NCBI RefSeq assembly: GCF_022965805.1
Contig: NW_027331320.1
Location: forward strand, 1 to 64,000
DNA length: 64,000 nucleotides
Direction: 5' to 3'
Origin: Primulina eburnea
Lineage: Eukaryota; Streptophyta; Magnoliopsida; Lamiales; Gesneriaceae
The first letter of the stretch is position 1; each line of letters starts with the position of its first letter. The notes beneath the pieces were generated by a model. The model was given only the letters and a program-made list of their open reading frames with translations, did no database searches and was not told where the DNA came from. A program made the position numbers and the translations under genes. This document shows, piece after piece, positions 10,773 through 21,784 of the stretch.

Positions 10773-12309
10773 TGTTGGAACTTTTCAAGTTCGCAATCTT
10801 GATTTTGATGTTAACAAAACTTGTTATTGTGTTTCTAACATATTTACTCAAGTGTGAAGTTGAAAACACAAGAAGCTAGCTGAAACTGAATTTTGCACAA
10901 ACTGAATTTCTGGCGAGCTTCGGTATTTTGATGATATCTCTCAACTGGATTATCCAAATGACAATCCGCCAACTGCACAGATTAGAAAACTCAATTTGGA
11001 ACAAATCGTATTTCACGTCAGTTGGGCAAAATCGGAATTTATCATGGTCTAACTGATCGCTCAATTACCGAACTGATCACACGAAAACAGCAATCAGTTG
11101 TGTTTGAGCAGCTGCCGTATTTTGGTCATATCTCTCAGCTCGGTTATCGAAACGAAGCGATTCAGTATGCGTTGGAAAGCTAAGACAAAGATCTACAAAT
11201 CATTCTTATAAGTCAAAGTCTAAATCGAAGCTTAAGATGCTGATAAATGACGATGAAGCTACTGGTTCTGCACAAACTGAAATCAGCTAGACTGATTTCA
11301 GCAAACCTGCTGAAACTGAACCAACTGCTGACCAGTTGCTGACCAACTGAAACTGAACCAGCTGCTGACCAACTGAAACTGAACCAGTCCAATTGAATGA
11401 CCATTTGAGTTGACTAGAGTTGACCAGTCGGGAAAATGTCCAGCAAGCTGAATTTGACCGTTGCAATCTCGGAAACAGTACAGAAACTTTCCAACGGTCA
11501 TATTCTTGTGTCTAACGTATATATCATTGTTGGAGCCTATAAATACAACATCTTGAAGATCAAACAAGAGCTTTTTAAGGGGATTCAAAGCATGGGCAGT
11601 TAGCATAAAGAAATCAGCTAGTTGAGAGCACAAGCCCTTGTGTGAGGATACAATTGAGATATACACTGTAAATGATAAATTCCTCACACACAATCACTCA
11701 CACATATACAAGAGAGTTGAAGTTCAAAGATTAGTTGAGTGAGTCTTGCACAAAGACGTAAAACTTGTGTATGTAGTCTTTGCATATGAGACATTAAACA
11801 ATATGCTGATTGTGAGGTGCTGCCTACAATCGTTAGTGCTAGGAGTTCAGTTTAGGCAGTGGGTAAGTCCTAGCTGAATGGGTTTGTACAAGGTGTTGTA
11901 TAAATCAAAGTCTTCTAGTGGATCCTTCCCAAGGGGAAGAAGGGGTGACGTAGGAGTGTTTGAAATCTCCGAACATCCATAAACAAATTCGTGTCTATTT
12001 GTTTATTGCATTTATTTATCATTTCCATAGTTTTAAAGATGCATTGTTGAAGCATTTTATGTCTTCTTCAAATATCAAAATATTGCATACCAAGTGTTTG
12101 ATAAAATGCTTCAACCGAAAATATTTTAACTCATTCAACGTGCATATATTTTAAATGGTTTATAAAAGATTTAATCGGTTTCTACGAAGGATTATTTCGA
12201 GTATCTTCCGCTTGGTTTTTAACCAAACTCGATTTAATTCATCGGTGTTCAATATTTCAAGAACCGAGCTATTGTAGCTCAACGATTACCCCCCTAATCG
12301 ATCCTAACA
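10773..12309 (+). mobile_element. Copia-type solo LTR nested in the Tekay solo LTR
   Basis: It starts TGTTGGAACTTTTC and ends CCCCCCTAATCGATCCTAACA, flanked by 5-bp duplications TTAAC (10768-10772 and 12310-12314). It has a plus-strand TATA box (CCTATAAATAC at about 11537) followed by a leader. The tail (GGATCCTTCCCAAGGGGAAG, then a GGGGTGACGTAGG block) resembles SIRE/Maximus-type copia LTRs, from memory. There is no coding region. The only repeats are short ACCAACTGAAACTGAACCAG units at about 11310-11390. Confidence 0.82.
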
Positions 12310-13827
12310 TTAACCAAATTTTCTCAAACTTAAACCATGCCTAAATTACATTTTACCAGCCCCTAAACCACATTTTCCAGCCCACTAAAACACACGAGAA
12401 GGAGGCCACGAGCAGCTGGAATTTCCAGCATACTACAACTTCAAACCTCAATGGACCAAACTTGCAAATTATCGATCCTAGCTCGAGACCACTCGGACCA
12501 GCACCTAACCAACCTATTCTAGACCACCCTAGGACCCTTATGGACTGAACCATCCCATGAATTCAGCCCTTGCACGCTGCAACACACCCACACTCGAAGC
12601 TCACCCGAAACTCGTTCAAAATCCTTCCCACTTGCTCGATCGGGTTCACGGTCACGTCCAGCTGTGTCCGAGACATCCTAGACCCTGACTCAGCCCCACC
12701 AAGGTCTGGTCCAAGGCTATAAGTGTCTCTCGCACCGCCGGCTCGCTCAAATCCTTCGATGTAGCCACAATCAACCCGCGCGACCAAGTGAAACCCATCG
12801 GTTCTCCTACCTTCTCACCTAAACCACCCAAGATTCGACTCCAGCACATAGCTCCCTTCATCATAAACGTCTTCAGCCCCTAAGCAACATAAAATCGGCA
12901 GCCCCTTTGCAACAAATCATGAAAAACGTGAGAGATGCAAAGATTTACTCAAAAACCATACTAACCAAACCATGATCTGAAAAATATTGCATGGACCGAA
13001 TGTTAAGCACATGAATCACACAAAACAGCATTTATATGACGTATGTGATGCAGAAACGAAAGTACAATGCGTGCCTTAGATGTTTGGAGAGCAAGAACGA
13101 ATAGAAGGAACCCGGGAGAAGTTTTTCTTTTGCAAACCAAGAGAGGACCGAAACCTTCAGCTACTGAATTCTGAAACTGAAGATAATGAATTCTGAATGA
13201 AGGTGTCGGCTGTTAGGGGATGGTGATAATGGGTGTCGGGTCAAATAGGAATTATTTAAAATAGTTAACAATTAGTTTAATGGGTCTTTATTTTAAATTA
13301 AAAGAAATTAAAATAGTTTAAGCCCAATAAACTTAAAAATAGGCCCATTAAATCCAAACACACTCCCGAAAAATATTTCGTGTTAGAAAGTTTTTGAAAA
13401 TATTAACGGAACCTTCAAAAAGTTCCCCGATTCGCTAAAATTTGCTTACCGGGTAAAATAAAATCATGCGGGTAAAAATACCCAATAAATCTCAATTATT
13501 GAAAAATACCTTTAAAATATCTTATATTATTAATAAAAATTAATCGCGTAATTAAAATAATTTTCTTGAAAATTTCCCCGTCTCCGCTCCTCATTCGAGC
13601 GTGAAATGAAACTTAAAAATCATAGTGCATGAACTTTTAAATTTCATGAATTAAATCCTTTCATGCAATAATAATGCATAAAATGCATAAAAATAATTAA
13701 ACACAATTTAATAAAATAAAAATACATTTTATGTTTTAAAAAGAATTTATAAAATACCAAAGAAATTTAATAATTTACATGCATGTGGTTCACGTGGACT
13801 TTTAAATTTTCGGGATGTTACACATAA

Positions 13828-14328
13828 CAACTCATACCCTGATGTCGAGTCCACCAGCTGATCAATCCGGGGAAGGGGGTAGCAGTCCCTTGGGCAAGCT
13901 TTATTCAGATCCCTGAAGTCAACACACATCCGCCACTTGCCGGCTGACTTGGGAACCAAGACTACGTTGGATAACCAGGTGGGAAACTGTACCTCTCTGA
14001 TCTGTCCGGCTTTCAATAGCTCTTCCACGTGGCCAGCAATCACCTTGTCCTTTTCGGGACCAAAGTGTCTCTTTCTCTGCTTTACCACCCGGGAGCCCGG
14101 GATGATGTTTAACCGGTGTTCCGCCACGTGAGGGGAGACCCCTACCAACTCTGATGAAGACCATGCGAAGATGTCCGCATTCTTCTCTAGGCACTGTAGC
14201 AGTTGGGCCCGGGTGGCTGGCTCAAGATCCCGGGCTATTTTCGTTGTCTTCATGGGCTGTCCGGGTAAGACGCATACTTCTTCCTGCTCATCACCTTCCA
14301 CCATGTGCACCTGTTGGATAGAATGCAC
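13828..14328 (-). pseudogene. Tat element pol: N-terminal half of reverse transcriptase
   Basis: The frame includes KNADIFAWSSSELVGVSP, HRLNIIPGSRVVKQRKRHFG, TWLSNVVLVPKSAGKWRMC and VDFRDLNKACPRDCYPLP, the standard start of a Ty3/gypsy RT with RT motif 1-2 residues. It is cut at 13827 by the Tekay solo LTR; the protein continues at 8837. Residues before 14328 link to the protease region through further stops. Confidence 0.88.
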
Positions 14329-14364
14329 CTCCTCCTTCCCTGACCTCCTGCTTTCTCCATCTCG

Positions 14365-14975
14365 TCAGGCTCTTTTATTCTCGATCTTGACAGTTTCTGC
14401 ATAGCACTTGCGGGAGGATGGCTGGTCCCCCCTTACTTCTCCAATTCTGTTCCCCACCGGAAACTTTAGCTTCTGGTGGTAAGTCGAGGCCACGGCCCGA
14501 AGGGCGTTCATAGCTGGCCTGCCCAAAATGATATTATAAGAGGTAGGGGCATTTACCACGGTGAAAACCGTCATCACCGTCTTTCTGAGCTCCTCGGCTC
14601 CCAGTGTGAGGGGCAGAGTGATTTCCGCTCGAGGATAGACAGTATGACCAGCAAATCCGAATAAGGCTGTTTCTACTGGCCGCAACTGATAATCCTCCAA
14701 ATTCATCTGGTCCAAGGCCTCCTGAAAATAATGTTCACCGAGCTTCCAGAATCGACGAAAACCCGGCGAATATCGTAATTCGCCACTTTTGCCTGGATGA
14801 CCAAAGCATCGTTGTGTGGGAGGCTGACTCCCTGAAGATCCCGGGGGCCAAAGCTGATAACCGGCCCTTCACTCCTTACTGCATCATCCACTCCAAAACT
14901 CTCATACCGGGAATGCGCTTTCCTGGCCCGGTTGGAGTCTCCATCTGTTGATCCCCCCGAGATCATTTTAATCAC
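14365..14975 (-). pseudogene. Tat element aspartic protease region, frameshifted
   Basis: The protease active site is visible as VFVDSGSSVNIIF in the frame 14975-14703. A one-base shift near 14735 moves the rest (DQMNLEDY, FGFAGHTVYPRAEI, TSYNIILGRPAMNALRAV) into the frame 14715-14365, which then stops. Both halves together match a retroviral-type (pepsin-like) protease of gypsy elements, which cleaves the polyprotein. The break is a single indel in an otherwise well-preserved region. Confidence 0.82.
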
Positions 14976-14990
14976 CCCAAGGGTTAGTGA

Positions 14991-15194
14991 TCATCCCCGA
15001 TCTTTATTCTCCCGGTTCTGAGACGTTTGACCAGGGTTATCCTTCTCTTGCCTGACCGGGCCTTTATCCCCCGGCCGATGCCCCGCCTCTCTATTTACCC
15101 ACGGTGGTCCCCGGGACTTCTTCTCTGACTGTTCCTGTTCCCCAAGGCCCGACTGGGAAGGGGCCCGCTTCAATCTCCGGCACTCACTCGTGCT
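14991..15194 (-). pseudogene. Tat gag tail beyond the in-frame stop
   Basis: The same frame as gag continues after the TAA at 15195: a CRRLKR segment, then a basic hydrophilic stretch up to a stop at 14991. It links gag to the protease. Confidence 0.6.
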
Positions 15195-16313
15195 TTATGC
15201 ACACTCTCCATGATAGGAGCACATCTTGGGAGTGTGTGGCAGGCTTGGAGGTGACCGGTATGGCTTGGTTCCCCGATCACCGTCACAAAGATGGACTCCT
15301 TCCCCCCGGTGCGGCTTCATGGGGGCGTATCGAGAGAAACGCTCGAGATTATTTCCCCGGGCGTTGTCATCAACTTTCCCAACTCGGTCACTTCTTTCTC
15401 TGCAGGTGGACTCCCTTTTCTGCCGCTGTGCTTCCTCCATGTTTATGTATTTTTCTGCTCGGGACAACAGATCTTCAAAATTCCCGGGCTGCTTCTTCAC
15501 CAGGGACCTGAAAAAATCTCCTTCCCTGAGTCCTTGCGTGAACGCTGTAGTTTTGGTCTCAGGAGCACAAGCCGGCACCTCCAGGGATGCTTTATTGAAC
15601 CGGCGAATGTACGCCCGAAGAGACTCATCACTTGATTGCTTTACTTCGAACAGGCTGAAAGCAGTCTTCTTGTACCTCTTGCTGCTGCTAAAGTGGTGCA
15701 AGAAGGTGTCTCTGAAACCTGCAAAAGATTGTATGCTCCGGGGCTCCAACTTCTCGAACCACCTCTGGGCAGAGTCCACCAGGGTGGTGAGGAATACCTT
15801 GCACTTGATTTTTTCAGAATAGCAATGCAGCATTGCCATATTTTCAAACCGGGTGAGATGTTCATCGGGGTCTGAATTCCCATCATACTCCCGGATCTTG
15901 GTAGCTTTGAAATGAGCAGGGAGAGGCTCATTTACAATCTCCAGGGAGAAGGGGCATCCCTGGGAACCAGCCGGGGTTGAAATATGAGATGACCCAGCCT
16001 TGGCTTCCAACTCTTTCACTTTCTTCTTCAAATCTTCCAGCTCCTGGGCCATAGTGAGGGTAGGAGCTTTGGAAAACGCCTGGTAATTCTCCTCTTTGTC
16101 TCTCTCTTTCTCGGGAGGAGATTCTCCCATTGCCTCATTTTCCTTTAACTGGCTGGGTTCAGGTAGGGCCCTTTCGGCGAGGGCTTTTTGGACCGCAGCA
16201 GATATTAACTGAGACAACTCCTCTGGGAGGTGACTAGGCGGTGGATTTTCTTGACCTCCTTCAGGATTGGGAGGACCAGAATGGTTCCCGGTAGTTTTAC
16301 GAGTGGTAACCAT
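15195..16313 (-). pseudogene. Tat element gag
   Basis: ATG 16313 opens a frame with a Pro/Glu-rich head and a short coiled coil (ELEDLKKKVKELEAK). The retrotransposon gag domain follows (FKATKIREYDGNSDPDEHL, WFEKLEPRSIQSF, FLHHFSSSKRYKKTAFSL, SLRAYIRRFNKASLE), ending in LLSRAEKYINMEE. A TAA at 15195-15197 interrupts the CSYHGE.. segment, where the frame would otherwise go on through CRRLKR to about 14991. The upstream open stretch to 16403 has no ATG. Gag forms the particle that packages the element's RNA. Confidence 0.85.
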
Positions 16314-16590
16314 ATCTACGTCTTTAGCTAAGATTTTACCACAGACGACGCCAATGATGTCGACCGGGCAAATTGGGTAGTAGCCGGGTGTGCAATCTGC
16401 CAAGTCGGGTGTTTGGATATATGTGCGATTGGAATGCTTTATTGCGAGTTGCTGGTGGTCTGGGAAGATTGAGTTCCCTGTCGCCTGAGGACTAACGCCC
16501 GGGATGACCTGAGTATTAATCCTGAAATCACAGAACGTTAGGGGGGCGCCGGAAATTGTTCCGGCGTATCCACTCCGACGCTCAAGTCAG

Positions 16591-17150
16591 TGATGCACGC
16601 AAAGGAAGACTTAGAGAGAAAATAAGAATATTTGTGAGTGCTTGTGAGTATCCAGAGAAGAGTTACCTCCTTGTGTAGTACCTACAGGGGGTATTTATAG
16701 ATGAGTCAAGTAGGTGACTTGCCCGCAAAGTTCGGGTGGTGGCCACGATTCGGGATGGTGGGCCCCGTTGTAAAATAGTGGGCCACATATTAAGTGTTGA
16801 CCTGGTCATAGAACGTGGGAGGATGGGCTCCGAGATTTCTGGAAGACGTGACGATAAGGGAGAGATTGAGCTTTTTTCCCTGGCGCTTTCCACCCGGGTG
16901 CCCCTGTGGTGTTTCTGGGACCGGGAAGCTTTTATCCCGGGTGATGGCTTGCCGAGTAATTCATTGTGAATTCTTCTGACACTTGGGTGCGTAACTCGCC
17001 TGGTATCTGAAGATCCGGGATCCTTCTTTCATACCGGCTCTCTCCATGTAATCGTAATTTGGGATTTCCTCCCTGCTCTCCTCTCGCCCGAGTGCAAGTA
17101 TCCTCCGGGTTGGGAGCTTTACCCGGGCCCGGGTTCCCTTGGGGGCATCA
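16591..17150 (-). repeat. 5' LTR of the Tat element
   Basis: On the minus strand it begins TGATGCCCCCAAGG and ends TTTGCGTGCATCA, so the ends form TGATGC..GCATCA inverted repeats with TG..CA termini; length is 560 bp. Gag begins about 280 bases inside. Right of 17150 host-like coding sequence starts at once, fixing the outer edge. The target duplication would be GCACC (17151-17155) but the other end is outside the window. I could not identify the primer binding site. Confidence 0.72.
16690..16699 (-). promoter_or_regulatory. TATA box of the Tat 5' LTR
   Basis: Minus strand CTATAAATACC lies about 100 bases before the LTR's inner end, the expected place for the start of the genomic RNA. Confidence 0.6.
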
Positions 17151-17466
17151 GCACCCATGGCTCCTGAGGTTGGATTGTATCTTGACGAATGCTTCTTCAC
17201 GTCTTATAACAAGAAATGGAAAGATAGTCACGAAGAGGTGTCATTGAAGGGCTATTTAGAGGAAGCCTAGGACTTCAAAATGACAGTATATTTATCCACA
17301 TATCGCGTCAACAGAGCACAGGGATGGAGTTGTAGCCCTCTGGCTGCATTCTTTGAACTACCGCAACTTTCCTGACTTACATGCTGGAGATAATACTTCA
17401 ACCTCTGGAGATGGTGCCGGAAATGATAAAAACACAGATTTAAAACACGGGGAAGTTGTTAGTTGA
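17151..17466 (+). pseudogene. 3' fragment of a tRNA pseudouridine synthase (TruA/PUS1-like) gene
   Basis: Directly after the Tat LTR the plus strand reads APEVGLYLDECFFTSYNKKW and on to a TAG at 17268. One frame over from about 17284 it reads YIYPHIASTEHRDGVVALWL and LHSLNYRNFPDLHAG to a TGA at 17464-17466. I recognise this as the C-terminal end of plant TruA-like pseudouridine synthases, which isomerise uridines in tRNA; this is from memory and untested. The catalytic Asp region is absent. The TAG plus a one-base shift near 17280 break it. The rest of the gene may lie on the far side of the retrotransposon, outside the window. Confidence 0.6.
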
Positions 17467-18200
17467 CATAACCTGGCTATGTGAGTCAATTTATAGACAT
17501 TTTTCTCCCATTTTCTACCTCTTGGATGCCAAGTAATTGTCTCTTGACCTGTGGTTGCTATTTGTTGTGTTGGAATGAATTAAATTATACGAGGAACGCT
17601 GCTTTTTGAAAGTCTTAAGAACCTTTCAGATTGAATAGAGTCTTGAAATTCATAGGTAGATTGTTCTTATGATGGGAATACATAAACCTTCCTCAGTTAT
17701 CTTTCTCCTGCGGATACTTATTATTTGCTGTTATCTTTTTGGCAGTCCTTTTGGGTATTTGCACATATTATCTTCGACCTCAGATTTGTTTGGCCATGCA
17801 TGTCCTACGTCCGACTGTGCTTCTTGTGATGGTTCGTAGTCTTTACCGAATCAAGTATCATAAAGCAGGGACGAGGCAATAAGAGCTTTTAACTCGTATA
17901 ACGAGAAATAATCACAACCTTATAATTTTCTCTAAGTTCACGACTCGAAGCTTCAAGGTGTTCCAAATATATCTCAATCTCGTAATTTTCCGAAATATGA
18001 TTTCTAATATTTAGAACATCTTCAACAGTTTCCATATATTAAACTTTTCCGACCTCCAAATTTGTACCAATATTTCAAATAATTTCTTTCTTTAAATCCA
18101 ACTTATTATGCAAATCCACATAATTCAATTAGTCCTAGCTTATCAATGTCAAAAAGTCGAAATACTCGAAGCTTCCAGAGATGCATTTGTTGTATTTACT
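17467..18200. other. Intergenic or former 3' UTR, no feature seen
   Basis: The sequence is AT-rich without convincing ORFs. The first 150 bases could be the 3' UTR of the pseudouridine synthase fragment. Confidence 0.4.
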
Positions 18201-18208
18201 ATTCAGGA

Positions 18209-18794
18209 TAGGGATGACAATGGGTAGGGTATGGGTCGGATTTGATACATCCATCCTCATACCCATTTATTAAATTCATCCCCATACCCCTCCCCATACC
18301 CATCGGGTATTGAATTTCATCCTCATCCCCATACCCCTCCCCATACCCATCGGGTATTGAATTTCATCCTCATCCCCATACCCATCGGATTATCGGATAC
18401 CCATACCCTACCCAAATACCCTATTATCATATACAATTGAATTTTTTAAAATTTAAATTGCTTCAATGAAGTTATGAATATTTAAAAAATTATTTAAATG
18501 AACAATAAAAAAAATTATTTTGATAAAAATTTGCAAAGTAAACTCTATAGAAAAAATAACAAAATATTAAAATCAGTTTATATTAGTTGAACAAAAGTAC
18601 GCAATTTAACAAAAATAAATTATTTTTCAATTTTTAAAGTTAAACATGGAATAAATTTATCAATGAAAAAGATAAGAAATTGAATGAAAAATAAAAGAGA
18701 GGTGAAACCTTGGAACGTAAAAGCGAAAGTGAAAGGGAAGACTTATATTTGAGAAAATGAATCTTTAATATAAATAATTATAATTACTATATAT

Positions 18795-18858
<64 letters not shown>

Positions 18859-19042
18859 TTAAACGGGTATTCGGGTCGGACGTGAGTCGGATTATATCAA
18901 ACCCGCCTCCATACCCGAACCCGAAAATCTACATACCCAATTACCCAATTATTAAATCGGGTCCAAAAATCCCTCCATACCCTCTTCTATTCGGGTCGGG
19001 TATCAGATCCTTCAACGGGTTCGGAGGAAATTGTCATCCCTA
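18209..19042. mobile_element. Non-autonomous hAT-like DNA transposon (834 bp)
   Basis: Terminal inverted repeats TAGGGATGACAAT / ATTGTCATCCCTA are flanked by an exact 8-bp duplication ATTCAGGA (18201-18208 and 19043-19050), the hAT signature. Sub-terminal regions are rich in GGGTA/TACCC words, including a roughly 57-bp tandem duplication near 18290-18375. The core is AT-rich with no transposase. Confidence 0.9.
18785..18854. repeat. (AT)n microsatellite
   Basis: An uninterrupted run of AT dinucleotides sits inside the hAT-like element. Confidence 0.95.
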
Positions 19043-19050
19043 ATTCAGGA

Positions 19051-19980
19051 CATAGATGTTTCCAACAAATATAAAGTGTTTGATTTGAAAATATTATTTG
19101 AATCAAATAAATTGCAACCCCAAAACCAAAAGCCCATACATCAAAGACACACTAGGTCGAAGGGAATGTTCGGCAATTTTGAGAAATTGAGCCAAACCAT
19201 GGTCGAACAAGTTATGACACGATGATGTATAATTATAATCTTGGGGAAGTGAAGGAACCAACAAATGGCAGAATGAAGTTCAAATCTGGACAACTCATCA
19301 ATCAACACAAATTACACCAATTTATAATAGCAAAGCTAATTTTGTTGTCGTTATTGAATTTTCTTCTATTTCTTGAGTTAATTTTCTAGTTTTATGCTCA
19401 CCGAGAGAGTTAGAACCATCCCAAAAGCTGGAGTATGCTCCAGTCCAGAATATATTTTTGGGTCAAAGTAGTAGGATGGATTAACTTTTTTTTTAATTAA
19501 ATTTTAGCCTTGTCTTTTTAACTTAGTAAATTTTTTGATCCCATTTTTTAGCTCATTTTTTTGAGGGTATTTCATAGCCGTCTCACAAGGACCTTTTTTC
19601 AGCCTATGATCAAAATAATTTTTGGCTACGTCCCTGGTTAAAACTAACGACGGATCCGATATTCACATTGCTTGTTTCTTTAGAAGTTGGATTTCACATC
19701 TATGACAAGTTTTCATGTCTGCACAAACAGGTTGCAAAGATAATCCGAACATAAGTGGGTTGGGTTTTGATTTATTTAGAAAGTCCTTTATATTTTTCTT
19801 TAATTTAAAAATAGTAATATTTTAAATAAATAAACTAGTTTATTTCTGTTAATCATCAAAATTTAAATATGCAAACTTAAGATAAAATCGGTTTAGACCA
19901 TAAATGGAGCATAAAAGTTGGAAGCGAAATCGTTTAAAAACGATTCAGTTCCAGTTTCACATTTAATAAGAGGTGAAGAG
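19051..19980. other. Intergenic, no gene supported
   Basis: A short open frame up to 19225 encodes a basic peptide ending in FGNFEKLSQTMVEQVMTR. It has no recognisable domain and lies against a transposon end, so I do not call it a gene. The rest is AT-rich. Confidence 0.4.
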
Positions 19981-20160
19981 TGAGTCTCATGTGAGACCGT
20001 TTCACGGATCATAATCCGTGAGACGGGTCAACCCTACCCATATTCAAAATAAAAAGCAATACTCTTAGCATAAAAAGTAATACTTTTTCATGGGTGACTC
20101 AAATAAGATATCCGTCTCACAAATACGACCCGTGAGACCGTCTCACACAAGTTTTTGCCA
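19981..20160 (+). mobile_element. GAGAC-palindrome MITE, full copy
   Basis: The left end GTGAGACCGTTTCACGGATC and the right end GACCCGTGAGACCGTCTCAC are inverted repeats of each other. The core contains TCAACCCTACCCATATTCA, two AAAAAGTAATAC blocks and CATGGGTGAC. The consensus and copies in this window are compared in the findings. Confidence 0.85.
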
Positions 20161-20266
20161 GAAATGAGAACTCAATTTTTAAACGGAGACAATCCATTTT
20201 AGAATTACATAGTCAACTTGGATACGAAGGCAATAATTTTTTAAAACATAATCTATCTATATAAAA

Positions 20267-20544
20267 TGTTGTTTATGCTGTCAAAAAGTAAAAATTTATG
20301 GTAAAAAGTATAAATCTCAAACATTCAAAATTTACCAAACTACACACTTTATAATATTTTTCTCTCTACTCAATTGTGATTTTCTCCACAAATGAGAGAT
20401 CTATTTATAGGAAATCTTTACAAATAATCCAAAAATAAAATACATCATTACCTACATCATCACACACTAATTTTCAATATTTACAACTCTTATATTCAAC
20501 ATTCAAATATTCAATACACACATTTTAAATATTATTTTTCAACA
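20267..20544 (-). repeat. 3' LTR of the first copia element
   Basis: On the minus strand it begins TGTTGAAAAATAATATT right after a purine tract (CAAGAGGGAG) and runs to CA at 20267. It holds a TATA-like CTATAAATAGATC segment at about 20400. The same sequence recurs at 40776-40927. Confidence 0.75.
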
Positions 20545-20705
20545 CTCCCTCTTGTGATGATGATCATAATGATTGTCTTCATTACGTGTTTTTATACTGC
20601 CTCGTTAAAAACCTTACTAGAAAAAACCCATTGGGATAAAAACCATAGCAAGGGAAAAAGAGTGCAGTCACGTAAACTCCCCCTCATGTTGACACGAACA
20701 ATTCT

Positions 20706-21783
20706 TCACAAATTTTGAAGAATGCGCATCCCAATATTATATATGTGCTTTCTGAATATTGACGTAGGAAGTGTCTTTGTGAAGAGATTTGATGAGTTTT
20801 CACTTGATTGAATGTGGCGAACATCAATACATTTATTCTTCTCTAGCTCCTTGGTGAATGCGAAGAACTTAGGAGGAATATGTTTAGTTCTGTTGTTTTT
20901 TATGTATCCCTCTTTCATTTGAGCAACACATGCAGCATTATCTTCATATAGTATCACAGGCTTCTCGTCGAATGATAATCTGCATGAGATTTGGATATGT
21001 TGGGTCATTGATTTTAACCACACATATTCACGGCTTGATTCATGCAGGGCAATAATCTCGGCATGATTTGATGAACTTGTTACGAGCGTTTGTTTCTGTG
21101 AACGCCAAGAAATTGCAGTGCATCCACGAGTAAATACATATCCAGTTTGGGAATGTGCCTTGTGTGGATCAGATAAGTATCCAACATCGGCATAACCAAT
21201 TATACTTGGATTAGCATCTTTTGAATATAAAAGTCCCAAGTCTGTCGTTCCTCGTAGATAACGAAATATATGTTTAATTCCGTTCCAGTGTCTCTTTGTT
21301 GGATATGTGCTAAATCTTGCCAACAAATTTACGGCAAAAGATATATCAGGCCTTGTACAATTTGTAAGATACACAAGGGCACCGATAGCACTTAGATATG
21401 GTACTTCTGAACCAAGAATATCTTCTTCATCTTCACATGGACGGAATGGATCCTTTTCTATGTTTAATGATCTAACAACCATTGGAGTACTTAAAGGATT
21501 TGATTTATCCATATTAAAACGTTTAAGGATATTTTCTGTATAATTTGTCTGGTGAACAAACATTCCACATTCTTTTTGTTCAATTTGTAAACCCAGACAA
21601 TACTTGGTTTTTCCAAGATCCTTCATCTCAAATTCTTCCTTCAAGTATGACACAACTTCTTGAATTTCCTTATTCGTTCCAATGATGTTTAAATCATCAA
21701 CATATAAAACAATAATTACGCATCCGGATGTTGTTTTCTTAATGAAAACACAAGGGCATATTGAATTATTTACATATCTCTTT
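20706..21783 (-). pseudogene. Copia RT C-terminal part and RNase H
   Basis: Open sequence holds YVDD (VLYVDDLNIIG at about 21695), LGKTKYCLGLQIE, the YLTNCTRPDISFAVNLL block and copia RNase H (GYADVGYLSDPHKAHSQTGY, HAEIIALHE, EDNAACVAQM). It ends in DVRHIQSSENSSNLFTKTLP. About 65 codons expected between DVVTAYL and NNSICPCVFIKK are absent upstream, and stops lie at the deletion joint near 21770-21785. Confidence 0.85.
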
Positions 21784-21784
21784 T

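Larger units (their letters stand above)
8838..13822 (-). mobile_element. Tekay/Del-like gypsy solo LTR inserted in the Tat RT
   Basis: The insert begins TGTAACATCTCG and ends CGGGATGTTACA, with 5-bp direct duplications CATAA at 8833-8837 and 13823-13827. Read on the minus strand, its start (TGTAACATCCCGAAAATTTA) and its inner segments (the TGAGTCTTTAGACTCACTAG-like block at 9370-9395, and the CAGGTGAG..GAGGAGAC block) match the LTR of the LARD at 24474-27611. I found no PBS, PPT or coding capacity, so it is a solo LTR left after LTR-LTR recombination. Without its own nested insert it is about 3.4 kb. Confidence 0.85.
1..17150 (-). mobile_element. Tat-lineage Ty3/gypsy LTR retrotransposon, left end outside window
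   Basis: The element reads on the minus strand from its 5' LTR (16591-17150) through gag, protease, reverse transcriptase, two RNase H domains and integrase to 6133. Antisense ORFs then fill the space to the window edge. The absence of a chromodomain, the second RNase H domain and opposite-strand extra ORFs between pol and the 3' LTR are known traits of the Tat lineage. No 3' LTR copy of the 16591-17150 sequence occurs at low coordinates, so the element continues past position 1. Coding regions carry frameshifts and stops, so it is no longer autonomous. It holds two nested solo LTRs. Confidence 0.88.

Noticed and set aside
12353..12864. Minus-strand ORFs in the Tekay solo LTR
   Set aside because: They lie wholly in LTR sequence, are short and show no domain.
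19031..19225. 64-codon ORF after the hAT element
   Set aside because: Starts inside the transposon end and has no recognisable domain.
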